DNA of 64,000 nucleotides from Mesodorylaimus sp. YZB2_4 (lineage: Eukaryota > Nematoda > Enoplea > Dorylaimida > Dorylaimidae), in assembly GCA_030248295.1 (NCBI GenBank), contig JASANH010001278.1:613501-677500 (forward strand), in the 5' to 3' direction. A model generated the notes under the pieces. It had not been told where the DNA came from. It worked only from the letters and a program-made list of their open reading frames with translations, and searched no databases. This document shows positions 54,066-64,000 of this stretch, one piece after another. Numbering within the stretch: position 1 is the stretch's first letter; every line of letters begins with the position of its first letter. Position numbers and translations under genes: made by a program.

Positions 54066-55407
54066 GTGCGTGGTCATGCATCACCGTGTATCAAAATATC
54101 TGTGCTGTTACAAAAAAGTTTTGTAGTAAGTATATTTGATGTTTTTTCTGCGATCTGCTTTTTCCATGCAAATGTTATTTGTGTAAGATAAATGATACAC
54201 TTTTGCATCGCGTACAAAGTTAATGAATCATACCCTTGCAAGAGCCCGTGATTTGCTGTTTGAACATGCTGACAATCAGATGGATTCTCATTTCATTACC
54301 GCCAGACCCCAGTCGTTCAGCAAAATTACTGGTGCAAAGGGGAGGCGAGTTAATGTACAAATAAAGACGCTAGGCCGCAATACATTAGGACGCGGACAGT
54401 GGCCGCAGGGTGAATTCATTATTCCAGAAGCCAATGGCTCAGTTGTGCGGGGACAGTCAACGAGAACATCACCCATTTTCACACCAGCGACGGCTGCCTA
54501 TATGTAATCAGATGAGAACCCGAGGAGCAAAAGAGGGGAACAACGTTTTCTTCCACGATTCACAAGCCAAGCGGCTGCTTTTCAGTTTGGCTCAAAGCAT
54601 GTGGCGGAGAGTCCAAGACGACGGATCGACTGAGCTACAGAACGTTGAATCTAGAAATGGGGATTTGCCGTGTGACCCTCAGCAGCTGGAGCGCACTTAC
54701 TTACGATTAGACAGACACCAATAAAAGCAATGGCCAGCAAAGGACGAACACCAACGCTAAGGGCAGTGAATCTGGATGAATCCATGGCATCGGGTCTTTT
54801 AGGTATGGCGGCCTCATTGACCGTTTCAAGCTGGTTGATGTCAACTATGGTTCTGTACTCTAGTTAGAATACGCGTGGCCTCCAGCTCTCACCATTTATT
54901 GGGTGGTCGACGCCTGATATTCGAACAATCGTTTGGAAACGAGATGTCAGAGGCTCATCGTGAGCGTGAGCGAATGAAATTTCCATAAGATGCTCATATA
55001 AATTTTAATTTACGATATTTATTGGCTCTTAAACATCGATTTTCTTTTATTCCATGCACGTATACTGGACTGTATGTGCCTATTCATCTCATCTGATGGG
55101 CCTCGTAGTTACAAACATGATTGTAAGTTTTAGAGTTTTAGAACATTCTTTGACAGCGACGAAAAAGTGGATGGAAAACCATTACTTGACTAGGTCCTAC
55201 AGTCTACGTCCTAATGTTGGTTCACCGTATCATACAGCAGTGCACTCTCTGTAGAACCAGCTTCCAGCAATATGCAGCATCTGATACTTGGGCATTTTTG
55301 TCATCGGTCCATATAGGCTGGGTAGCGAGTGGAAATTTCGTGTCCAACAAATAATGACGACGCTTACAATTCGAGTGAGGTTACAAGACGCGCATATCTT
55401 ACACGGG
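54066..55407. other. Region with overlapping unassigned frames
   Basis: A plus frame at 54223-54507 (MNHTLARARDLLFEHADNQM, later GRRVNVQIKTLGRN) overlaps one at 54410-54724 (ending LERTYLRLDRHQ) in another frame. Together they could be one gene with an intron or frameshift, but no domain is recognised. The rest to 55407 shows nothing. Confidence 0.3.
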
Positions 55408-55529
55408 CTTCTTGTTAAACTCATTTCCTGTAATTGCCAATTATTCATCTTCAAATAACCAACAAAGGGAACTCCATGGTGCCCATCCCTTGCATTTAAC
55501 AGTGAGTGCGAATCGAAAGATTCAGCTTG

Positions 55530-55536
55530 TATAAAT
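55530..55536 (+). promoter_or_regulatory. TATA box before the small ORF, copy 2
   Basis: TATAAAT 43 bases before the ATG at 55579, identical context to 39339-39345. Confidence 0.4.
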
Positions 55537-55578
55537 GCACCGATGAGACCCTTCTTGTGATTAATTCTTTCAAGTCGA

Positions 55579-55851
55579 ATGATAAAATTGATCATATTTT
55601 TACTATGGGTATTACGGGTTAGCCGACTCTTTCCTCTCGACTGCGGAGAATGTCGTACCGCTTTGAATCTCCTAGCGACTTGGGAGGTCTATTTTCAATT
55701 GAGTCGAGCTCTCGGCGGTCTCATTTCTAGCTTCTCATCTGGTGAAGAGTACACACAGGTCTGCGCTACCGCAACACGAACAATCACGTCGCCTGAAACC
55801 AAAAAAAGGTTACAGAGACTGCTTTGCCGCGAAATCGAGCCAAGAACATGA
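55579..55851 (+). CDS. Small protein with N-terminal hydrophobic segment, copy 2
   Basis: 90 aa, paralogue of 39389-39661. By eye the coding stretches differ at four nucleotides, and all four change the amino acid: Phe-Cys to Cys-Arg after DCGE, Phe to Val after TWE, Ile to Thr before QVC. The first 24 residues, with the hydrophobic start, are unchanged. Four changes are too few to tell selection from drift. No known family. Confidence 0.4.
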   Translation: MIKLIIFLLWVLRVSRLFPLDCGECRTALNLLATWEVYFQLSRALGGLISSFSSGEEYTQVCATATRTITSPETKKRLQRLLCREIEPRT

Positions 55852-56062
55852 TGACTAGATAATGATAAGGTTCAGCTAATGACTACATACTGATAAGGGG
55901 GTGATAACGGGCTTACAGATAGTGATAAGAAGGGTGTCAAAGGACTGACGAATGAGTACTTCTTAGGGTGATAAGCTAATAAAGGCCCTGCGGGGCTTCG
56001 CTTGCGGCTAGTGGTCAGTGGCTGAGGGGTGATAATAAGCTGCTATGCTAGCTGCGCCAGCG
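55848..56062 (+). repeat. Fragment of a foldback-element terminus, second copy
   Basis: Duplicate of 39658-39870, carried along with the segmental duplication; aligns with 14560-14740. Confidence 0.8.
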
Positions 56063-57832
56063 CGAGTGGCGCTAACTACTGGTGAGCAATAAATTTGACT
56101 GAGGAATGGCCGTAGGATTCTATGGAATGTTACAAACCATGACGGACACCCATAGGGCTAAAAGTGTACAGTGCCTGATAAACGGGCCCTAGGTAATCAG
56201 CCAGCAGGCGGAATAAACGCGAGATATCCGTGCATCATATCGATACAGAATACACGATGAGCCTCTCGAACGGACGGCGAACACCTGAGCGAGGCTATTG
56301 AAAAACGGTCGGATCTTCGACCTATCAGTGCTTCGTGCACAAAAGGGCTCAAACCTTACTGCTCTTATATTTGAACTACGATTGCTGCGAAAGTAACCAT
56401 GCCTCAATTTGTGTCGTTGATACTCCCTGTTGTGCCAGCTGGCAGAAGAGGCGGCGCGAGAGTGTTCGATGGTCCAAGTGGCGGGGGATGGGTGTGGCTT
56501 TCGGACCTCAGCTCCCGATCGTCCGAAGGGCTGATAGCCTCATGCATGATTATCATCAGGTAGGTGATCAGTCATTGGTGATCGCAGGTAATAATCAAAT
56601 TATCCTCGTAAAGCGGCGAGCTAGAATGCCTAAATTTTAAGGATATGGGATAAAAAACCGGGTTTTTTGATCTCCGCTAGCTAAAAGATGGTTGAGAAAG
56701 CGATCTTGGACGAGCAGTTCTGGCCTAGAGACCTAGTGCCTTTGCTGTTCTAAACGGCGATTCAGTGAGTTCTTTGCTGGTCATTCAGCTGGCACTGAAT
56801 GCACACAGAATCGGGAGACATCATTCGGTGGGATCTTTATTTTCTGACCTGTCATTAGATTATGAGACAGGATGCTCTCGACGAAGGTGCTCCTAGCGAA
56901 GCAGTCAGAGGGATCATGCCTTGTGGTTAGTAGCTGTCATCATGGCTGCTACCCGACTAAGGCAAATGTGGCTTGGGAGTCCCTTGACCAGTGGGCCAGC
57001 AGTACCCAATCCACAGAGCTTCGAGAATCAGATCCATGATGCTTGCGCCATTTTGAGTAAGTGCTGTATGTTCGTTTCTGTGCGAATAGTTCATGAATCA
57101 TGAATCAACGCTGCTTGTTCAAAACCTCGTGATTTGAGTTTTAGAAAAAAAACTTTAAATTCGTGGTATTGTTTGCTGCTTTTTGCGTCACACGAATGAG
57201 GAAAATCTTCTAAGTTTTGTGCTATAATTATTTTGCAGCAGCCATTTAAAAAAAGGCTCCTCTTCTGGAAAAGTTTCTTGGCGGCCCATCAGTCTGTGAG
57301 TGCACAAGCCAGCGACTCGGTGGATTAGCGTGTGCCACTCGCGCAGGCTCTGCATGAGAGGCGGGATAATTAAACAGGGTATGCCGAGTGACGGGTGTAC
57401 ATACACATTGAAACTAGCAGAGTTAATAGTAGGTTTTGTAGCAGTGGCACCAGTAGTTGCCTTGCTAACGATCTATCTTCATCTAGCCTTAACAAACGTG
57501 GCAAGCACAGGGGCCGTTTGCTCATAAGTAGATAAAAGTTTGTAGGACTTGAAGCGAACATCAAAGTTCTTTTATGCTTCTTTTATTAGGTCAGACCCCT
57601 CCGACCTCCAACCTAGAACACAATATGTGGGGGAAATGGTGTTCGTGCTCGTATGGTATGGAGGTTTTCCTGCCAAGCATACCAGTCTAAATACATTGCC
57701 ATGCGTTTGTATGCTTCGACTGGCATAGGCTCTTTTTCGTCGCCGTCTTCCCTTCTAGCTGACACTCCGACTCACTGTTTACTGCCCTCGCTCCTGATTG
57801 CGAGTATTGGACCATAGGAAACATACCCGCGG

Positions 57833-58189
57833 GTTATAATTTAGCTTTTCCCTCCAGCTCACGCAGCGCTCCCATCTCCAACCACTCGCGCTCATGCACG
57901 CAGGCAAGGCTCTTTTCATACGTCATCGTGTGAAAATACGTTATTTTGTAATTTGTAGGAAAGAAATCGTATAACGGTCCAATATCCCAATGGCCGTGGC
58001 ATTTGGACCCCATCTCTCAATCGCTGGAATGGTTGAAGCGCTCATAAATATTAATTAGAAGATAAGATGACCACGCTTTGGTGAGTTTATATCCTGCTCG
58101 TCAGCCATAGTAAGGATGTTAGCGACACACAACAGATACTGTAGGGAGCGAATAAACTGCTCCCATGTGTCTATATCGGGTCGTTGTTT
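57833..58189 (+). pseudogene. Decayed zinc-finger exon and unique linker in duplication copy 3
   Basis: 57833-57960 aligns with 63160-63290, the intron before the zinc-finger exon at 63288 (TTATAATTTAG, CAGGCAAGGCTCTT, GTGAAAATA.GTT). After an acceptor-like TTTGTAG the frame reads KKSYNGPISQWPW, which lines up with EKSYECPVPWCG of that gene but has lost its Cys and His residues, and ends in TAA near 58047. It looks like a dead paralogue of the zinc-finger exon. 58050-58189 shows nothing. Confidence 0.4.
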
Positions 58190-59762
58190 GAATATTCCGC
58201 CAAATAAGAAGTATCTGGTAAAAAAACTACCGAAATTGTGGTAAAGATTATGACTAGGGGAACGAGCCTTTCTGTGAGTCAAACGATTCACGCTCTTGCT
58301 GAGAACAGAAGGGCAAGCAACCGAGGCATTGTCACTCTTATTATCAGTCAGTCACCAATTTGTTATAAAGGTGTGCCCATCCCAATAGGTCTTGGCTAGA
58401 AGGCTTGGCCCTATTGTGCTTTGACGAAAAACTCTTTTTGGGACACTGAATGGCATCTAAGGGCACCAGATACAGCACCCTAGAATCGAGAGGCGGACGT
58501 CAAACCAACAGCAGACTGGCTCCAAAAAACTGTTTTCCAAAAATCCTTTTTCTGACTGCGCCACGTGGCAAAGAATCTCCTAGCGGAGACGTCAGTGTGA
58601 AGATGCTGTGTGGGTTTGACGCTGTTATCGTGACTGCGGCCAAACAAGTTCACACTGGTTTAGCATACAGCTTGGCCTACCGCTTTTGTTAGACAAGGTA
58701 CAAGATTTGGGCAGGCATTCATAAGGCAGGCATCAAATCACATCCGCTGCGCCTTATTGAGTATACTCGCAGAGGCAGAGAACAACAGCCCCGTGAAAAC
58801 AATGGCCAGGTACACTAAATTATCAACCTTGGCGGCCACACAATTTGTTCGAACCTTGTGTGTGTGTGTTCGAGCCCGACTTATGTCTTTTTATGATGTC
58901 TTAAAGCCCCATCTTTACAAAATTGGTTTTCATACATATATTCCTTTTTTTGAAAATCATCTTTTTTGGGGAGAAAAAAAGAAAAAAGGAGGAAAGAAAA
59001 AAGGAGAAAGGAGAAGGAGACTACATATACGCATTCCATAATGATTCGAATCGGCACGCACTCCCTAAAGATTGAGCCATGTGCCATGCACGCAAAAGAT
59101 ATTGCTTTAGCACAAACTCAATTGCGATAGCGGTGAGTTCGCGCCGGCTTGAGTGTATGTAATACTTGGCAAGCAGTACAACGGTGTTAAGTCGTTTACG
59201 AGCGTCGGAGAGCTGTGGCTGAACGAGCTCGAACGTTTTTGGCTACAAGTGCTTCATGTTTTTGCAAATATGGTTCTTATAGATTGAGAAAGTCATCAGT
59301 TCTTATCATCGGATGGTCTGTCGGGATCTCAGTGCGAAATCTCAGTGTGTCAGGCTTCTATGAATTGTTATCGATGTTTTTATTGTCCAGGTTTTGCCAT
59401 TGATTTTGTGTTGATTCATGTGAACTTTAAATTCTGATTCGCTTTTCTTTCGTTTTCGATACATTGCGCCTGTCCGTGCTTGCCGTACATGAGCCACCAA
59501 CCACCTCACCCCCTGCCCCCCCCCCCCCCGCAGGTGCAGGTAGCAATAACGTGAGTGTTACGATGAGTGATTGGACGAATACACAAGGATGCAAATGGGA
59601 CTGCATTTGCTCTGACGCTGGGAAGCCCCTGCAACATGAAAATCACCTACAACTGCACCACGCATGAGTAAAAGTTATGTCCAAGCATACAGTTAAAGGC
59701 GGGGAACTTCTTCTGTACGGAGCTTGCGTCAACCGAGGGACTAGACGATAAATTCGTTTTTT
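58190..59762 (+). repeat. Segmental duplication, copy 3, right flank
   Basis: Direct repeat of 46137-47690, including the 80-codon frame (58450), purine tract (58973-59020) and the degenerate Cys/His finger after CCCCCGCAG (about 59530-59667). Confidence 0.9.
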
Positions 59763-61149
59763 TTTGCACAACCACAGGCGAGTTTTCAAGCCTATAGGAA
59801 GACAGCCGTTAAAAACTAGAAAGAGTTCACGTTTCAAAATTTATTATACAACCGCAGTCAGCTTTATGATGAGCTTTCCCGCCAAAGTTTTTGAAAGTTG
59901 GCGTTGCGCATGCTCACTGCACATGTGCTCGTGTCTAATCGCGAATTAATAGTGCTCCAGCGGCCTGTGCTCGCTTCTCAACAAGAAGGGTTGCGCAGAT
60001 AATGTCCTGCCAGACTTGGAAGCTCACTAAGGATGAGCAAAGCAATCTTCTTCGAGACTTGATGCTTCATAAAGTTTTAAGCTTCTCGCTACCTCCCTAT
60101 TCACGGGGATAGAGGATTTTCGACACGTTCATGATTGTGGGTGCGCTGTGCCTTCGATACTAGAACTTACGAAAGCTTCTACGTCCGCTGGTAACACTTT
60201 GCTCAAACTCGGCACATGGCTTGAGCGAGCAGCTAATAAGCACGAGCGTCAACCCTCTTCGTTTGCAGGATATCTCTGACGGTGAGTCAAATTAGACTCC
60301 GACATCGTCGTATTTGTGTCGACAATGACGCGTGACTTCGGGTTATCCGAGATCTGGTACAACAGGGTAACATTCAGTAGCAACGAATGAGTCCAAGCAT
60401 TGGAAGAGGAAATATTGGCGGTCATACAGTGCGCCAGCCGCTTTGACAAAGTGCCTAAACGACCAAAAAAAATTTCCATGGAGCGAAATATTTTGTGATG
60501 ATGTTGGATCAGGCAGGAGCAAATCCTTGATCTCACACTTCACCAACATACCCCAGCCAGGCCGAACTAGCACAGCCTTTGACTGCAGTCAGCAAATCGG
60601 TAGTTTCAGTATAGCTATAGCGCATATGAAAGCGAGAGCGTGTACAATGAAAGCATTGCTCAGCCAGCTCGCAAGGATAGGAGTCTAGCAAAACTGAAAT
60701 CAGGTCACACCTGATTTTGATTAAATTAGGGAGATCTTAACTAAGTAATAGTTCGTCAGAATAGTAACCAAGCTGTCTTTGATCTTGGTGGGAAGCATTG
60801 GCCGACCAGCCTTGTCCATCCAGTCGATGGTAGGCAGCATGTTTGCCAGGTCTTGCCCCTTCCGTCAGTCTGATCATGGGTCGCTTATGCTGCCTCGCGG
60901 GGCTCCTACTTCTACTACTGTAGAGAGGTCCGAGAGAAGCTGCCATGTGGGTGAGGCCTCACAACCGCGTAATCATGAAGACTCCAAAAAGGGTTGCAAT
61001 GCTGGTCAAAAGTACCATGGATAAACAAATGAGAACAAAACGGACCAATTGAATCAAAATGTGACTTTATGATTGACCAGAAACTCTATACCGAGAACAA
61101 AAGTTTCCTTAACGTGGTACTTTTAAAAATGAGCTGTGAGCGAGCATGC
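59763..61149. other. Intergenic, nothing recognised
   Basis: Only short frames. A minus pair at 60573-60250 is open over 230-290 bases without domain or splice support. Confidence 0.5.
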
Positions 61150-63287
61150 CCGACTATCAGGAATGGCCGTATAAGGATCATATGCAATGTTATAAACCAT
61201 GACGGACACCTACAGGACTATAGTGTACACTGTATCTGACTAATCGGTCCTAAGTAATCAGCCTACAGCCCGTAACAAACAAGAGAGATCCGCGCCCAAT
61301 ATCAATCCACGACGAGCCTCTCCACTCGACAGCGAGCACCTGAGCGAGGTTGTTGAAAAACGGCTAGCTTTTCGACCTATCAGTGCTTTGTGCACATTAG
61401 TGTTATTCTTACTGCTCTTATATTTGAACTATTGCTGCTGCGAAAGTAACTATGTCTACATTGGTGTCATTGAGACCCCCTGTTGTGCCAGCTGGCAGAA
61501 TGTTGCGACGCTCCAGTGCTAAATGGTCCCATTACTCGATGGGCGTGGCTTTCGGACCTAAACTCCCGATCGTTCAGATTGCTGATCGCCTCAGGGGCTA
61601 TCCCAGGGTAAGTGGCCATGCTTTGGTGAGCACAGGCACGACCTGCACAGCCTGTAGGCTAACACCCATTGGGAACTAGAAAGGGTTGACGTTTTAAAAT
61701 GTCCGCTTGATAAAGAGTCAGAGAGGGCTAGCTTGGACGATCAGTCCTGGCCTGGACGCATTGATCTATGAGGTGGACTCATCGGTTTAGTGAGTTCCTT
61801 GCTGGTCATGCACCGGGCGTCTTTTTTTCTTTTGTTTTAAATTTTGGGGCTTATGCCCCGTGCGGGACTCCTCGCGGGACTTCCAACCCGTTTCGTCTAT
61901 TGCCGGCTAGCAGTCGTGATGTACGATAAGCGAGGCCGTGGGGTGACCAGCTCTCACGGCAGCTTTCCTCTGTGTGATGCCCTCGTGCGAAGGTGCCCCT
62001 TCTGAAGACCAGGAGGATACTGGGCGAGAAGAGAGGGACCTTCCCACTGGTGTTCGTGAACCAGTTTCCTGATTCTCCTCGTTCGGCGTCCGCCGCTTGA
62101 CGGTACCGGTACCGGGTGAGTCGCTGGAGCCAGGTGTGCCAGGCCAGCGACGGGCTTACTGAACTGCCGTCGAAGACCGGTTCCCTCTCTGAGAATGGGC
62201 TTACCTATTTCTGTCCTCAGCCAGGACAGAAATGCGACCTCACGGTCAGGGCAGGCTTGCAGGCCCAAACAATGCGGGACCAAAGCCCACCAGCTGAGCC
62301 ACCGTGGCTCCTAAAGTCTTACCCGTTGCTGTCAAAAGGCTGATGCCACAAAAACAGAGTCAGACGATTGGTTTTCGAACAATCAGTCGGCTAGGTCCAT
62401 ATTTCCTGACTCGTTATTAGACTAGGAGACATGACGCCGTGGACGGATGTGCTCCTAGTTGAGACGTCATAGTCCCCATGCCTTGTGGGGCAGTGGGTCT
62501 CGTAATGGCTAAGGCAAATATGGCTTGGGAGTAACTTGGGCAGCCGAGCAACAGAATTGAGGCCACAAAAATTCAAGAATACGATCCATGATGTTTTCGC
62601 CGTGTGGAATAAGCAAGTTTATTGTACATATGTGTGCGCTTATATGCCGCTCTATTTCTGAATCAACGCTGCCTGATTGAGAAGCTCGCGAGTTAGGTTC
62701 AAGTAAAAATTTAAGTTTGCGGACTGTTTCCTGCTCTGCTAAGTTTTCGCGCTATAATTATTTCGTAAAAGCCATGCGTTATTTTTTTTTATCAGACAAG
62801 GTTTTTTGGTCAATAGGCACATAAAACTGGAATGAGAGCACGAACCAGGGACTTGGCGGACGAGCATGTGCCAGTCGCGCAGGCTCTGCGTGAGAGGCGG
62901 GAGAATTAAACAGTGAGTGACGGGTGACGGGTGTATACACTAGCAAAGTTGATAGTAGGTTTCGTCGCAGCGCCATCAGTACAGTATGTAATTGTTTCGT
63001 TAGCGATCCGTCTTCATGTAGCCTGATACCCTAACAAATATAGCAAGCAGATCAGCGAGTGAAGGGGCCGTATCTCAGGTGTAGCTCGGTTTGTGGCATT
63101 TGAAAGCGAACAACGAAGCTCCTTTACCGTCATGAGACCATAGGAAACATATAGCCTGCAGATTATAATTTAGTTTTCACCTTTCAGTTGACGCAACGAT
63201 TTCATCTCCAGCCACTTGTGGGCGTGCACACAGGCAAGGCTCTTGTCATATGTTATCGAGTGAAAATAAGTTGTTTTTTATTTTCAG
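61150..63287 (+). repeat. Divergent fourth copy of the duplicated segment
   Basis: Blocks in the order of 56100-57960: AACCATGACGGACACC, TTGAAAAACGG, TTCGACCTATCAGTGCTT, CTGTTGTGCCAGCTGGCAGA, CTAGGAGACA.GA, GCGCAGGCTCTGC.TGAGAGG, GACCATAGGAAACATA. It is much more diverged than copies 1-3 and is interrupted by a family B SINE. It leads straight into the zinc-finger exon at 63288. Confidence 0.75.
61855..62312 (-). mobile_element. tRNA-derived SINE, family B, copy 2
   Basis: On minus: GGAGCCACGGTGGCTCAGCT (A box), CTTCGACGGCAGTTCAGTAA, TCAGGAAACTGGTTCACGAA, GAGGGCATCACACAGAGGAA and GGGTTGGAAGTCCCGCGAGG. Full-length match to 19100-19580, but not present in the other copies of the duplicated segment, so inserted after they split. 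Confidence 0.8.
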
Positions 63288-63863
63288 AAGAGAAGTCGTA
63301 TGAATGCCCTGTTCCTTGGTGCGGTACAGTTTTCAAACGACTTTCCAGCTTGAGAATGCACTCGCTAAATCACGATACAAATAAGCGTCTTTAGTGCAAC
63401 AGGTGCGTTGCTCACGATCAGACGATATTATAAAGTTAAAAAAACAGAGACGTTCAAAAAGGGAGAACCCGTTTATATGACTTTTCCAAGATTTTTCTCC
63501 CATTTAGCTGCTTCAAAAGCTTCCCCCACGAGAAAAAACTCAGAAAGCATATCTTGGCTCACAAGAAATCGGAAGAAAAGTCAAAGAAAAAAAAGTGTCC
63601 TTGTTGCGGCAAGTTATACAGATCGTCGAGAACTTTAAGAAGACATGCAGCTAAGCTCAAGAAACGCCAATTCGACCAGCAGGAACCTGACGCCGCCGCC
63701 GCCAATTCAACCAGTAACGTACGGGTCAAGCAGAAATTTATTGGTGCGGTGGGCATGAGTTGCAACTGGTCAAGTATGGTTGTGGCTCAAAACCACGAAT
63801 TTCCGCTTGACGTGAACCCAAGACAAGAAAGCTCTTTTTCGTCTGCCTGCTTCACCTCTAGAA
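63288..63863 (+). pseudogene. C2H2 zinc-finger gene, internal exons, with an in-frame TAG
   Basis: Exons 63288-63402 and 63508-63863 (donors AG|GTGCGT and AA|GTAAGT; acceptors TTTTCAG and CATTTAG) join in frame. Finger 1 is CPVPWCGTVFKRLSSLRMHS then LNH; finger 2, split by the intron after CNS, is CNSCFKSFPHEKKLRKHILA then H (C-x2-C-x12-H-x3-H); finger 3, CPCCGKLYRSSRTLRRH, lacks the second His. A basic linker (KKSEEKSKKKK) lies between fingers 2 and 3. The linker between fingers 1 and 2 reads DTNKRL, then TAG (63392-63394), then CNSC, where a residue such as Lys or Gln is expected. The gene is either a pseudogene or needs read-through or a base error. It continues beyond the window; upstream exons were not found. 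Confidence 0.65.
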
Positions 63864-64000
63864 GTAAGTACTTTCGTTTTTTCTCAGGTGAGGCTGTATT
63901 TCGCTAGGTTATACCTCCGACTAAGTTCGTCCTGTGATTTCGCCAAGCTGGGCTAATCACGAGGACCCACGATCAGAAGAAAGTCCTAGATCTTTGATCA

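Larger units (their letters stand above)
55408..57832 (+). repeat. Segmental duplication, copy 3, proximal part
   Basis: Direct repeat of 39209-41642 with scattered substitutions and one-base indels. Contains the second small ORF, foldback-terminus fragment and SINE remnant (56860-56990). Confidence 0.9.

Overview
The window is nuclear DNA from a nematode; the species cannot be fixed from sequence. The evidence is a complete cuticle collagen gene with short introns, nematode-type small introns (about 40-60 nt where not expanded by repeats) with TTTTAG/TTTCAG acceptors, single-exon serpentine receptors, and dense repeats including tRNA-derived SINEs, MITEs, a LINE and long poly(G)/poly(C) runs. 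There are no operons of bacterial type, no rRNA and no CRISPR.

Layout. 1-2008: the 5' part of a broken non-LTR retrotransposon (minus), followed by an 18-bp satellite (2346-2705). 4096-5053: three-exon cuticle collagen (minus) with a TATA box. 8099-8945: 3' exons of an unnamed cysteine-rich protein (minus). 9895-14796: a 4.9-kb foldback element with TSD ACTTGA, kilobase-long inverted termini made of three tandem-repeat classes, a tRNA-like sequence in each arm, and one central gene for an acidic C2H2 zinc-finger protein. 16310-17290: a receptor pseudogene. 18594-19008: one isolated minus-strand exon. 21374-34963: a complete 20-exon DHTKD1 gene (2-oxoadipate dehydrogenase E1, predicted 926 aa), whose introns hold SINEs, an inverted-repeat element and a MITE.

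From 34178 to the end the window is a patchwork of recent duplications. A 3.3-kb segment starting in DHTKD1 intron 17 is repeated inverted at 40108-46136 (split by a 2.8-kb block), so exons 18-20 exist twice. Part of that arm and the next kilobases are repeated in direct orientation at 55408-59762, and a divergent fourth copy lies at 61150-63287, directly upstream of a C2H2 zinc-finger gene that runs off the window and has an in-frame TAG between fingers. A chymotrypsin-fold protease (48022-49588, minus) has its two last exons copied, inverted, at 37899-38364. A single-exon serpentine receptor (53085-54065) lies between duplicated blocks.

The genes do not form one pathway: collagen (cuticle), DHTKD1 (mitochondrial lysine/tryptophan breakdown), protease (secreted) and receptor (membrane) are unrelated neighbours. 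The most unusual object is the foldback element with its passenger zinc-finger gene; fragments of related termini recur at 39658 and 55848, so it belongs to a family.
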